Assembly (NCBI GenBank): GCA_030549495.1
Contig: JAUIRK010000570.1
Span: 1,837,501 to 1,901,500, forward strand
DNA from: Nectonema munidae
Lineage: Eukaryota; Nematomorpha; Nectonematoida; Nectonematidae
Length of the DNA stretch: 64,000 bases
Direction of reading: 5' to 3'
Of the stretch, positions 24,074-35,164 are shown piece after piece. Positions within the stretch are counted from its first letter, which is position 1. Each line of letters begins with the position of its first letter. Position numbers and translations under genes: made by a program. A model generated the notes under the pieces. The model ran no database searches. It was not told the DNA's origin and worked only from the letters and a program-made list of their open reading frames with translations.

Positions 24074-25407
24074 CAGTGTTTCTCAACCTTTCATGACCTG
24101 CGGCCCCTTACCAAGCAAGTTAATATACCCGTGGCCCCCTAAATTTCCAACTATAAAAATTTTAAAATTAAAAAATAAATTAAATAATAATAATTAATTT
24201 ATTAAATTTGATAAATAATAATTAAATTAAATTTTATTTTAAATTTTGAAAAAATTATAAATGAAGGTAAAATTTTTTTTGAATTTATTCAATGAGAAAC
24301 TTGCTGTTGAGCTTGTATGACAAGACTTTTTATGTCTGGCTTCGTTTGGGATACAGCAAGGGGAATATCGTTGCCAAGATCAAGCCGTTTTCTGGACTTT
24401 GTTTTGATAGTGGCCAAGTCAGAAAATACACATTCGCAAAGATAAATTGTGCTGAGTAGAGGGTAGGCATCCTAAACAGATAACCAGAAAGTAGAGAGAT
24501 CTTACCTGTTACTAAAAGCAAGTTTCATTGCTTTAGATGCCTTAAACTCTGCTAGCTCTTCTCCTTCGTCTTCAGTAAATTCAATTTCAGTGTTGAATGT
24601 GCCCTATGCCATGAAACATCTAATGGTGCATCGTCAAAATAAGATTTGAACTCATGAGTTAGGAATTTAGTGATGTAAAAAAACCGAAAATAATAGAACC
24701 GGTTCTCAGAACCGAAATTACACTCAGAACTGGGTAAAACCGGTTTTGTTATTATTATGTATAATATTTAGATGTATATAATATATATAATAAAGAATGT
24801 TACAAACTTTATCGTTAAAAATTTATTATTAAGATCAAAAACTATTATATATTGTTTTGAAAATAAGAGCGTAAAAAACATAATGCATTTAAACTTAATG
24901 CCGATAGTCTTGATCTCAATTCTGTAATAAAAAAATCCAGCACTTGAAAATGCACGTTCAGATGCAACACTGCTTGCTTGGACAGTTAAAAGAGCTTTGT
25001 AGAGTTTATTCAAATATTCATTAACAATATCACTTTCATTTGAAAAGGCTCTAGCACTGAAACTTTCAGTATAATCTAAAGTAAGATTTGTTGTAGATTC
25101 ATCAGTATTTTCTTCTGTAAAAAGTTTTATAGAGCTTTTCAGCATAATTTTTGGTTGCTGCACGTGATGACAAAACAAATATTTGATCTGTTTGCTCTTG
25201 GAAAATAAAAGGATTTTTTAGATAACCCATTAATGTTACCATGTCTTTTTTTCTTCTGGAGTTATATCTTGATTTGAAAGATTGTAAAATATCATTTGAA
25301 ATTGAAAATGAATTGTTGCCCTTCCCAAGTTTTTCATAAAGGATCTTCATCAAAATATCGACTTTTAACCCTATTAGTGCTGGGCAAAATTTGTCCGCTC
25401 AAGTGCT

Positions 25408-25440
25408 GGGGGGAGGGGGGCGTAAAGTGCCCCCCCCCTA
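25408..25440. repeat. subterminal G/C-tract hairpin, left end of P1
   Basis: GGGGGGAGGGGGGCG, a short AAAG loop and a run of nine C form a strong stem. The right end has the equivalent at 30769-30806, where a G run, CATTTTACG and a C run of 16 stand in the same order. A similar G/C run pair is found at the left end of element P3. Confidence 0.75.
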
Positions 25441-25502
25441 TTTTTCTCAGAGATTAATAAGTTTTTATAAATATTTTTAATGTTACATATATATTTCAAC
25501 GA

Positions 25503-28350
25503 TGCTGAATTCAGTGGTGATGTCCATTTTTTATCAAAATCAATCAAACCTGTCAAAAAATTGATTTATATTTGACAGCTCATCTCAAAAAGGAACTTTT
25601 TATCTAAATAAGTATATAAAGTTTTTTACACATGTATACCCATTTTCAAGTAAGCTGAATTCAGTGGTGATATTCATTTTTATGAAAATCAATCAAACCT
25701 GTCAAAAAATTGATCTAAATGTGACAGCTCATCTCAAAAAGGAACTTTTTATCTAAAGTATATAAAGTTTTTTATACATGTATACCCATTTTCAAATATG
25801 CTGAATTCAGTGGTGATATTTATTTTTTATGAAAATCAATCAAACCTGTCAAAAAATTGATCTAAATGTGACAGCTCATCTCAAAAAAGAAACTTTTTAT
25901 CTAAATAATTATATAAAGTTTTTTACACATGTATACACATTTTCAAGTAAGCTGAATTCAGTGGTGATATTCATTTTTTATGAAAATCAATCAAACCTGT
26001 CAAAAAATTGATCTAAATGTGACAGCTCATCTCAAAAAGGAACTTTTTATCTAAATAAGTATATAAAGTTTTTTACACATGTATACCCATTTTCAAATAT
26101 GCTGAATTCAGTGGTGATATTCATTTTTTATGAAAATCAATCAAACCTGTCAAAAAATTGATCTAAATGTGACAGCTCATCTCAAAAAGGAACTTTTTAT
26201 CTAAATAAGTATATAAAGTTTTTTACACATGTATACCCATTTTCAAATATGCTGAATTCAGTGGTGATATTCATTTTTTATGAAAATCAATCAAACCTGT
26301 CAAAAAATTGATCTAAATGTGACAGCTCATCTCAAAAAGGAACTTTTTATCTAAATAAGTATATAAAGTTTTTTACACATGTATACCCATTTTCAAATAT
26401 GCTGAATTCAGTGGTGATATTCATTTTTTATGAAAATCAATCAAACCTGTCAAAAAATTGATCTAAATGTGACAGCTCATCTCAAAAAGGAACTTTTTAT
26501 CTAAATAAGTATATAAAGTTTTTTACACATGTATACCCATTTTCAAATATGCTGAATTCAGTGGTGATATTTATTTTTTATGAAAATCAATCAAACCTGT
26601 CAAAAAATTGATCTAAATGTGACAGCTCATCTCAAAAAAGAAACTTTTTATCTAAATAATTATATAAAGTTTTTTACACATGTATACACATTTTCAAGTA
26701 AGCTGAATTCAGTGGTGATATTCATTTTTTATGAAAATCAATCAAACGTGTCAAAAAATTGATCTAAATGTGACAGCTCATCTCAAAAAGGAACTTTTTA
26801 TCTAAATAAGTATATAAAGTTTTTTACACATGTATACCCATTTTCAAATATGCTGAATTCAGTGGTGATATTTATTTTTTATGAAAATCAATCAAACCTG
26901 TCAAAAAATTGATCTAAATGTGACAGCTCATCTCAAAAAGGAACTTTTTATCTAAATAAGTATATAAAGTTTTTTACACATGTATACCCATTTTCAAATA
27001 TGCTGAATTCAGTGGTGATATTCATTTTTTATGAAAATCAATCAAACCTGTCAAAAAATTGATCTAAATGTGACAGCTCATCTCAAAAAGGAACTTTTTA
27101 TCTAAATAAGTATATAAAGTTTTTTACACATGTATACCCATTTTCAAATATGCTGAATTCAGTGGTGATATTCATTTTTTATGAAAATCAATCAAACCTG
27201 TCAAAAAATTGATCTAAATGTGACAGCTCATCTCAAAAAGGAACTTTTTATCTAAATAAGTATATAAAGTTTTTTACACATGTATACCCATTTTCAAATA
27301 TGCTGAATTCAGTGGTGATATTCATTTTTTATGAAAATCAATCAAACCTGTCAAAAAATTGATCTAAATGTGACAGCTCATCTCAAAAAGGAACTTTTTA
27401 TCTAAATAAGTATATAAAGTTTTTTACACATGTATACCCATTTTCAAATATGCTGAATTCAGTGGTGATATTCATTTTTTATGAAAATCAATCAAACCTG
27501 TCAAAAAATTGATCTAAATGTGACAGCTCATCTCAAAAAGGAACTTTTTATCTAAATAAGTATATAAAGTTTTTTACACATGTATACCCATTTTCAAATA
27601 TGCTGAATTCAGTGGTGATATTCATTTTTTATGAAAATCAATCAAACCTGTCAAAAAATTGATCTAAATGTGACAGCTCATCTCAAAAAGGAACTTTTTA
27701 TCTAAATAAGTATATAAAGTTTTTTACACATGTATACCCATTTTCAAATATGCTGAATTCAGTGGTGATATTTATTTTTTATGAAAATCAATCAAACCTG
27801 TCAAAAAATTGATCTAAATGTGACAGCTCATCTCAAAAAAGAAACTTTTTATCTAAATAATTATATAAAGTTTTTTACACATGTATACACATTTTCAAGT
27901 AAGCTGAATTCAGTGGTGATATTCATTTTTTATGAAAATCAATCAAACGTGTCAAAAAATTGATCTAAATGTGACAGCTCATCTCAAAAAGGAACTTTTT
28001 ATCTAAATAATTATATAATGTTTTTTACACATATACACCCATTTTCAAGCATGCTGAATTCAGCGGTGATATTCATTTTTTTTATAAAAATCACTTAAAG
28101 TTATCAAAGCATTGATTTATATATGTCAGCTCATCTTAAAGAGAAACTTTTTATCTAAGTAATAATATAAAGTTTTTTACACATATATACCCATTTTTAA
28201 GCATGCGTAATTCAGTGGTGATATTCATTTTTTTTTATAAAAATCAATCAAAACTGTCAAAAAATTGATTTATTCCAAAAGAAAAGGATCCGGCACGGTT
28301 TTTTAAATGAGAGAATTACGTTTAATAGAAAGTATAGGGAGGTTATGAAG
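25503..28350. repeat. 150-base satellite array, family 1 (19 units)
   Basis: Units start with GCTGAATTCAGTGGTGATAT at 25503, 25654, 25800, 25951, 26101, 26251, 26401, 26551, 26702, 26852, 27002 and so on every 150 or 151 bases to 28205; two more decayed units follow near 28396 and 28530. Central units are nearly identical and edge units are diverged, as expected for unequal exchange. Each unit contains an inverted pair CTGTCA...TGACAG about 17 bases apart. A variant pair of units recurs at 25800, 26551 and 27752 (spacing 5 and 8 units), showing block duplication. Repeated 60-codon frames at 25829, 26580 and 27781 are shadows of this. Confidence 0.95.
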
Positions 28351-28814
28351 TTTACCGTGTATGGCATTTTACACACATATACCCATTTTCAAGTAGGCTG
28401 TGTTTACTGGTTATATTCCTTTTTTTTTTTATAAATATTAGTCAAACCTGACAAAATAATTTAAATATGACAGCCCATGTCAAAATTAAAATTTTAATTC
28501 TTTTAAAGTTTATATACATTTCAAGTATGCAGAATTTAATGGTAATGTTCATTTTTTATAAAATCAATAAAACCTGTCAAAAAATCGATTAAACCTGTAA
28601 ATCAATGTCAAATATATAAACATAAAAATAACTTCTACTTGCAGTATTTCTCTGTAATTATTTTCTTAATTTATTTAATAAACCAACTTTAGGTGTTTAA
28701 TTCACTCAAAATATTTCATTCTACAGTAACTTATGTAACTCGATAGGACCTCCATCTTTTTGGCTACAAATTCGTTATCGGCTAGTAGTCTCTACGTCAT
28801 ATTATAATTTACAG

Positions 28815-29150
28815 TATGTAATTTTGCTATTCATTCCATGATGATCCTTTCTTGGTAGCTCTTTTTCATTAGAAATTTATATTCCTCAATGTGTGTTCGA
28901 AAATTTTTTTATAAGGATAAAATTACTTTTTTCCTCTCAGGCCTGAATATTTGTCAACCAATCTCATTTCAAAGGTTTTTATCTGATGAATTATTCGTGA
29001 TGTTGATTGTTCAATTACAAAACGTTGTCAACGTTCTTAAAAGATGGACAAATTCAATTTAAATTAAAAATATCTTGATAGTGACTAAATTCTCACATAT
29101 TGGCATCTGTGCCATTTTTGATAAATCAGACCTATTCTAAATTTTCAGAT
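28815..29150 (+). repeat. dispersed repeat R, copy inside P1
   Basis: Aligns with 15880-16345 upstream of CSN3, lacking about 130 bases of the middle of that copy. It separates the two satellite families of P1. No open frame remains. Confidence 0.6.
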
Positions 29151-29179
29151 TTCCTACACATCTTGGCTAAATGTTAATT

Positions 29180-30480
29180 CTAATCCTAGATGATAAGCTA
29201 TAGATTTAAATATTTTTCATTTGTAAGAGGAACTTCTTTTTCACAGTCAAAATATTTTTGAAGACAGTATCTAGAAGTAAACCGCAAATCTGATTCAAGC
29301 TTTCAGATATTTTAAAACCATAAATGCCAAACCTAAGTTCAAAAATGAAACCAGCATCTTCCATTTGGCATATAAACAGATATTTTATTTAAATTTCAAA
29401 AATATTTCTGTAGACATTAGACGTAAATCGAAAATTTGATTGACACTCAGATATTTAAAACCTCTAAATGCAAAAAATGATTTCAGAAATAAAAATTATC
29501 ATGGTCGAATTGGTATAAAAACATATATATCATGTAAAATTAGAGAGAATATTTTGGGATATAGTTTTCAGACATAAACCGCAAATTTGATTGATACTAG
29601 CAGTAAAACCTCTAAATGCGAAAACTGTATTCAGAAATGAAATCATCAAGATCTATTTGCTATAAAAACAAATTTTAGAACTAAACGCAAATTTAATTGA
29701 TACTTATATGTATTTTCAAATTCAAACTGCAAAAATTGAGTCCATAAATGAAACTAGCATGGTTGATTTGGTATAAAAACATATATTTAATTGTAAAATT
29801 TGAATGAATGTTTTTGGAGACAATTTTTAAAAGTAAACCGGAAATTTGATTAACACTTATAGGTATTTTCACATCCTAAATGTAAAAAATGAGTTCAGAA
29901 ATGAAAACAGCATGACCGATTTAGTATAAAAACATATATTTTATGTAAAATTTGAATGAATGTATTTGGAGACAATTTTTAGAAGTAAACCGCAAATTTA
30001 ATTAACACTTATATGTATTTTCAGATCCTAAACGTAAAAAATGAGTCCAGAAATGAAACCAGCATGTCCGATTTAGTATAACACATGTTTTTATGTAAAA
30101 TGTGAAGGAATGTTTTTGGAGACAATTTTCAGAAGTAAACCGCAAATTTGATTAACACTTATAAGTATTTTCAAATCCTAAATGTAAAAAATGAGTCAAG
30201 AAATGAAAACATGATCGATTTGGCATAAAACATATATTTTATGTAAAATGTGAAGGAATGTTTTTGGAGACAATTTTCAGAAGTAAACCGCAAATTTGAT
30301 TAACACATATAGGTATTTTCATATCCTAAATGTAAAAAATGAGTTCAGAAATGAAAACAGCATGACCGATTTAGTATAAAAACATATATTTTATGTAAAA
30401 TTTGAAAGTATATTTTATTAGATATATTTTTGATCAATCAAAATTTTGATTGACATTTTCTAAAAAGTAGCCATGATTAT
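29180..30480. repeat. 150-base repeat series, family 2
   Basis: Diverged units around TTATGTAAAATTTGAATGAATG recur at about 29531, 29791, 29941, 30091, 30239 and 30391. Regular spacing near 150 bases holds in the right half. Other conserved words are GTAAACCGCAAATTTGATT and ATGAGTCCAGAAATGAAAC. The sequence is unrelated to family 1, yet the period is the same. Copies also occur in elements P2 (44570-45000) and P3 (48890-49270, inverted). Confidence 0.85.
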
Positions 30481-33400
30481 TGAAAAAATTAAATATATAA
30501 AGTGTTATGCGTTCTAAACTGTATATAATTATAAATTTTCAGGGTATTATATAATATAGATCCTAAGTTATAAGGTTAAGTACAGATAATGTCAAAATTT
30601 TGCTGAAAAATAAAAAATTTTTATTTTGATTGACAGTTTTGGACATGAAGGGGTCATTCAACTACCATGAAAATGGTTTCAAAAGATGCAGCTAGCGATT
30701 TTAGGAAAAGTCACAAAATTTGAAGGGATATGATTCAGCCAATTTTCTACAATTAATTTTTTAGCCAAGGGGGGGGGGGGGCATTTTACGCCCCCCCCCC
30801 CCCCCCAGAACTAATAGGGTTAACACCGTTGTACTCTCAGTACAAAGCATTTTTAGTGCATAGTGAACATGTTGTAAAGGTTCAAATATACTTTCTATGA
30901 TTTTCCATTCATGTTCCATTACGTTTTCTTTATTTCCAATGACTCTTAATGCTTTTTGAATGCAGGACTTTAATTTAATAAATCTTTCAAGCATTAAATT
31001 AAGACTTGACCATCTTGTGCGGCAGTCTAAAAGTAACTTGTTCTCTCTGCCAGCAAAATCAATTTGAACAAATTCTTGCAGCTTTTCATTGAGTAAAGGT
31101 GATTTACGAAAAATTTTGCAAATTCTTCTTACTTTTTTAATTATCATTGAATACTCTTTTTTGATTACATTTGTAAATTTTTTATTATTATAAAAGTTAT
31201 TCAGATATTTATTTTCATTGTAGTCATCCTCGTTTTCTTCGCTAATGTCATCATTAAATTGATCATCAATATCTTCGGCCTTTTCATCGATCCATGTATC
31301 ATTATCATCATTATTTTCATCAAAATATCATAACAGCCAAATGAAAACAGTGTGCAATACATAACTGATGCTCTGAATCAATTTTTTCACCAAATTTGAT
31401 CATGACTGAAGCACCGTCAGTTGTACAAGCGACAATGTGTTTATCTAAATCTAAATTAAACTCATCTAGTTTTTCTTTCACAATACTCAGACACTTATCA
31501 CTGTCGAATTTTCCAAAAATTCTAATTAATCCAAGAGACCAATATTGTTTTTCTGAATGAACATTAATATTTATGTATCTAATATTTTAAATAGAAGTAT
31601 ATTCGTCTAAAGTTATAGAATAACGAAAGTTCTGTTTTACTTGTTCAGCAAAAAACAAAGCAAGTTCATTCTTCTTCAAATAAAACCTTATCACAGCATT
31701 ACTGATACTTTGATGACTTGAAGGAGCACTTTTATCAAAATTATATTTTTTGAAGCTTTCTTGAATAAATTTACTTCTAGCAATGCACTGATAACTCATA
31801 CCATCAAAACTAGCTAACCGAGAAACTTCTTCATCAATCAATTTTTTATGGATATAGTTTTTAATTGTTTTTTCGCAGGCAATTCGGAACAAACTTCTTC
31901 AATATTATGTATAGACTTTAAAAGTTTATGTAAGCTAGAAGTACTTCCTCCAGAACATTTAATAAACTTTTTCCATTGTTTACATTCAGATTCTTCCTTA
32001 TTTTTTTTAATAAAATAATTCCACACTGATGATTTACTTGACATAATTTTGTTTGAATTAAATCTAGAAAATTTTAGTTCAAAAATTTATAAATTTTTTT
32101 TAGCTATAGCATACCTGTTGACTTTAATTTTAATAATCTGAAGACTTTTGGTCCAAGTTAATTCAAAGTTTGGGTAGATATATTGTATGTAACGAAGACA
32201 TTTTAAAATAGATTTAAAAAAAGAAAAAAAAATTTTAATTTAATTTTTTAGATATTTTAATATTTTTTATTTTAAAATTGTTTAATTAGAGAAAAAAGTT
32301 TAAAACCGGTTTTAAATTTACGGTTTCGATTTTTTTTAAATGTTTTAAGAACCGGGTAAAACCGGTTCTCCAGAACCGGTTTTACATCACTAGTTAGGAT
32401 GCTGAGATGTTCAGTAATACATTTTTTGATGCCGATGGGAAGCTTGATTTGTTGTGTCTGCAGCTGCTCATCTAAGAAAGGAAAAGAGGCTAGGGATTCG
32501 ACTTTGATTCGTGCCTGCCAAACTTCCATTCGAGCAGACAGTCCAGCAAGTTTGTCGTGAACCTCACTAACTGTCACATCACGACCTTGCAAAGACTTAT
32601 TCATCTCGTTGAGTCGACTAAATATATCTGCCAAGTAGGTCAGAATCATAACAAACTCGTCTTTGTCAAAATAAACAACATAACGTTTATTGTCATTTTC
32701 TCGCAAATAAGCTTTTACTTCCAAACGTAATTCAAACAATCAGGAAAGGCAGTTTCCTCTCGATAACCAACGAATTTTAGTGTAGAGCAGGAGTCCTAAA
32801 TGTTTGGCTCCCATTTCGTTAGCAAGAAGTTGGAAGAGTCTGTGATTTTTAGCCTTGGAACGGATAAAGTTGATCATTTTAACCGCAAGGTTCATAACTT
32901 CCAACAAAGATGACGGCAGAGTTTTTGAGGCAAGCGCATAACGATGTAGTGAACAGTGAGATGTTATATGAGGCCATTCATTTTTGACTAATGTAACAAA
33001 CCTCCTTTAACGCCAATCATTGCTGGAGCACCATCAGTACAAATGTGCTTGAAATTCTGCCACTTAAGACCTGTATTTTTAAAAAAAGGATCCACGATTA
33101 CTTTAACATCTGCTGCTGTCGTTGTACTATCCAACTACAAAACAAAAACTCTTCCTTCATCTTTCCATTTTTTTCATATCGAACAAAAGCAATCAACTGA
33201 CTATACATAGCAATGTCGGTAGACTCGTCTTATTGGAGACTAGCCTGAACTCTGCTTTGCCTAATTTCAGAGCAAACTTGACGGCACACATCGGCAGCCA
33301 TGTCATTAATCCGCCGGCGGATTGTATCATTAGACAGGGAAACTTGCAGAATCTTTTTTTTGCCTCTGGACCAATCATTAATTCAACCATTTTTTCTGTA

Positions 33401-34674
33401 CATGGCTTAATTAGCTCCTCTGCAATTCTGTGGGGCTTCTTGCACTTTACAATTTGGTATGCTACTTCGTAGCTGGATTGAAGAGCAGGTTTTTCTTCTG
33501 GCCGAAAGCCAAATTCAGGAAGTCTAACTTCGCGTTCATACCGGGCTCGTTTTGCATACATAGCCTCAACACTATCGTTCTTATTTTGAGGATGCATTTT
33601 GTTGCGATGATTTAAAAGTTTACATGGACGTAGTGATGCATTTGATATCACCAGTGAGCAGTGTATACATTGCGCACAATCAACGCCATCTCGGATTACA
33701 TTTGTAAATCCAAACTTAACGTAACTGTCATTCCATTTACGAACCTTTGACATCTATCAAATTAAACAACTTATAAAGATATGATATAGTCATAGTATAT
33801 AGAATTTTCACTAGTTTGTTCATTTTAAATGATTTTTTCAAAATTTTACTTTTTATTACAACATAAGTCTTCAGGTCTACTTGTGTAGTCTGAATCAAAA
33901 ACATTATTCTAGTTTAAATACAGAATGTGAAAATTAGAAAAAAAAATTAAATTTTACGGTATATAAATCTTATTGGTCAGTCCTATTGATGAAATTAAGA
34001 CTCATTATGTTTTCTTACGTGCCCCAAATTTTAATCAAAACATTTCGGGCGCACTCGTTTCTCCGATCTTCAAGTTCCAAGCTATGCCTCTGTGACTATT
34101 CAATTAGAATTGAATTTTCGAGTTAAAGCGTAAACTAAGCACTAAATCACTCATTTTAATTATCAACACCCAATTTTCCTTCTTTTTAACCTAAAAATGT
34201 GGAACAGCTGAAATATAACGTTTTTAAAATAAAGTATTAGGTTTTATATATTATCATTATTTATTCATTATTGTGAATTTTGCTATGCTCAGTGGTTCTT
34301 AACATTGGGTCACGAGATAAAATTTGGGTTGCCTAGCTTTGAAATTGAAAAAAATAATATGTAGTGAAGATTTATACAATGTGTAATCTACTTTTGTAAT
34401 ATATAAAAATATTTCTCACCAATGAAGTATGAAGAAATTAAATTGCTAGTTATAAAGCAGAAAGGCAGAAGTAGAGATTGGATGCAACGTAGGAAAGAAA
34501 ACCCGTTATGAATGGAACTCAAAAACAATGATACAACATGTTTGAAGAAGTCATTCGTAAACCATGAACAAAATTCATTCTTTGCCATCTGCTCGTGGCC
34601 CCCCTATTAAGGTCCCTTGGCCCCCTTAGGGGGCCATGGGCCCCTAGTTGAGACACACTGGGTTAGACTAATCC

Positions 34675-34885
34675 CAAAACACCCAGAAATAATCGAAAGC
34701 ACCTCAAAACATCCCAAAACACGGCAAATAATTCTAAGGCACTACAAAAAAAGTCTTAAAAATTCCTCAAAACACCCCAAGCATGCCAAAACACCGCAAA
34801 AATCCCTAATCACTTCAAAAAATTGCAAAAAACGACAAATATTTCTAAAGCACTACAAAAAAATCCTTAAAACTTTCGCATTTTT
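34675..34885 (+). repeat. degenerate tandem duplication, about 110 bases
   Basis: The block CAAATAATTCTAAGGCACTA near 34725 recurs as CAAATATTTCTAAAGCACTA near 34835, within a run of CAAAACACCCCAA-like words. The open frame across it is a product of low complexity. Confidence 0.6.
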
Positions 34886-35164
34886 TTGGGGGTTTTAGTT
34901 TAACCGTTTTTTGTGTTACATTAAAAAAATTTTATGTTTGCAATAAGCACATAATAAAAATAAAATATAAAAAATTATTATTTTTTGCCTTTGGTAAAAT
35001 TAATACTTAACAAGAGTATTAATGCATTTGTAACTTATGCAATCACTTTTTCAAAGGATGCATATAAAAATTAGAAAGAGCGCGGGTTCCTCACCTCTGG
35101 TATAAAGTATAGACACAAGATTGACATTTTGGTTATATTATATGTCTTAACGCAATCTAACGCC
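34886..35164. other. 3' flank of the TMEM179-like gene; solitary hAT-like end
   Basis: Mostly AT-rich. GGGTTCCTCACCTCTG at 35084-35099 reads in complement CAGAGGTGAGGAACCC, a hAT-type end; no partner was found. Confidence 0.35.

Larger units (their letters stand above)
25369..30819. mobile_element. TTAA-flanked (piggyBac-type) non-autonomous element P1, 5.45 kb
   Basis: TTAA lies on both sides (25365-25368 and 30820-30823). The ends are CCCTATTAGTGC and, inverted, CCCTATTAGTTC. TTAA targets and CCCT-starting ends are hallmarks of piggyBac elements. Next to each end is a long G-tract/C-tract hairpin (25408-25440 and 30769-30806). No transposase is encoded. The interior holds, in order, a 150-base tandem array (25503-28350), a copy of dispersed repeat R (28815-29150), and a second, unrelated repeat series with a period also near 150 bases (29180-30480). 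The host hAT reading frame resumes exactly when one TTAA is removed with the element. Confidence 0.85.
24850..32044 (-). pseudogene. transposase of the middle hAT element (ZBED1-like), split by TTAA element
   Basis: Minus-strand frames read MSSKSSVWNYFIKKN (32044, BED-like N-terminus), SITLDEYTS (about 31610; first catalytic Asp), CTTDGASVM (about 31425; second Asp), HCFHLA (about 31345), LDCRTRWSSLNLML and KLKSC (about 31035-30960), and STTVL at 30824. It resumes at 25364 with KVDILMKILYEKL and ends with the hATC dimerisation motif SSVASERAFSSAG (about 24980-24940). After FSSAGFF a one-base slip in a T run shifts the frame; the other frame continues with LRSRLSALSLNAL. Stops and slips elsewhere (near 31590 and 31330) mark it as dead. 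Confidence 0.85.
24668..32392 (-). mobile_element. middle hAT element
   Basis: The ends are TAGTGATGTAAAA (24668) and its inverted copy TTTTACATCACTA (to 32392). Both subterminal regions carry repeated AACCGGTT palindromes (for example near 24694, 24740, 32300, 32360 and 32376), a typical layout for hAT transposase binding. The target duplication is GTTAGGAT on the right (32393-32400) and GTTAGGAA(TT) on the left, so 7-8 of 8 bases agree. It interrupts the outer hAT transposase. Removing the TTAA guest (5.45 kb) leaves about 2.3 kb. Confidence 0.85.
24330..33753 (-). pseudogene. transposase of the outer hAT element (ZBED5-like), split
   Basis: On the minus strand an N-terminal BED zinc finger (CAQCIHC....H...MH) starts near 33753, followed by SSYEVAYQIVKCKKPHRIAE as in ZBED5-like proteins. 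Later pieces continue to 32401 (LTYLADIFSRLNEMNKSLQG, then KKCITEHLSILT). After the nested insertion the frame resumes at 24660 with THEFKSYFDDAP, matching the family's EF..YF.D, and ends in a degraded C-terminal region near 24330. Several frame changes and stops between 33193 and 32740 and in the C-terminal part show it is inactive. The sense of the reading across the insertion uses the duplicated target only once. Confidence 0.75.
24074..34660 (-). mobile_element. outer hAT element (ZBED5-like) carrying nested insertions
   Basis: The left end CAGTGTTTCTCAACC (24074) and the right end, whose complement reads CAGTGTGTCTCAACT (ending 34660), are Charlie/Buster-type terminal repeats, each followed inward by GGCCCC-rich subterminal sequence. 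The transposase runs on the minus strand from 33753. A second hAT element (24668-32392) is inserted in its coding region, and that one holds a TTAA element (25369-30819). The 8-base flanks (GCTTGAAG and GGTTAGAC) match poorly, so the insertion is old or one end has moved. Without its guests the element would be about 2.9 kb, normal for the group. A further hAT-like end, CAGTGGTTCTTAAC at 34290, lies within its right arm. Confidence 0.8.

Noticed and set aside
25829-27963. Three almost identical 60-codon frames
   Set aside because: They are the same variant satellite units 5 and 8 repeats apart, not paralogous genes.
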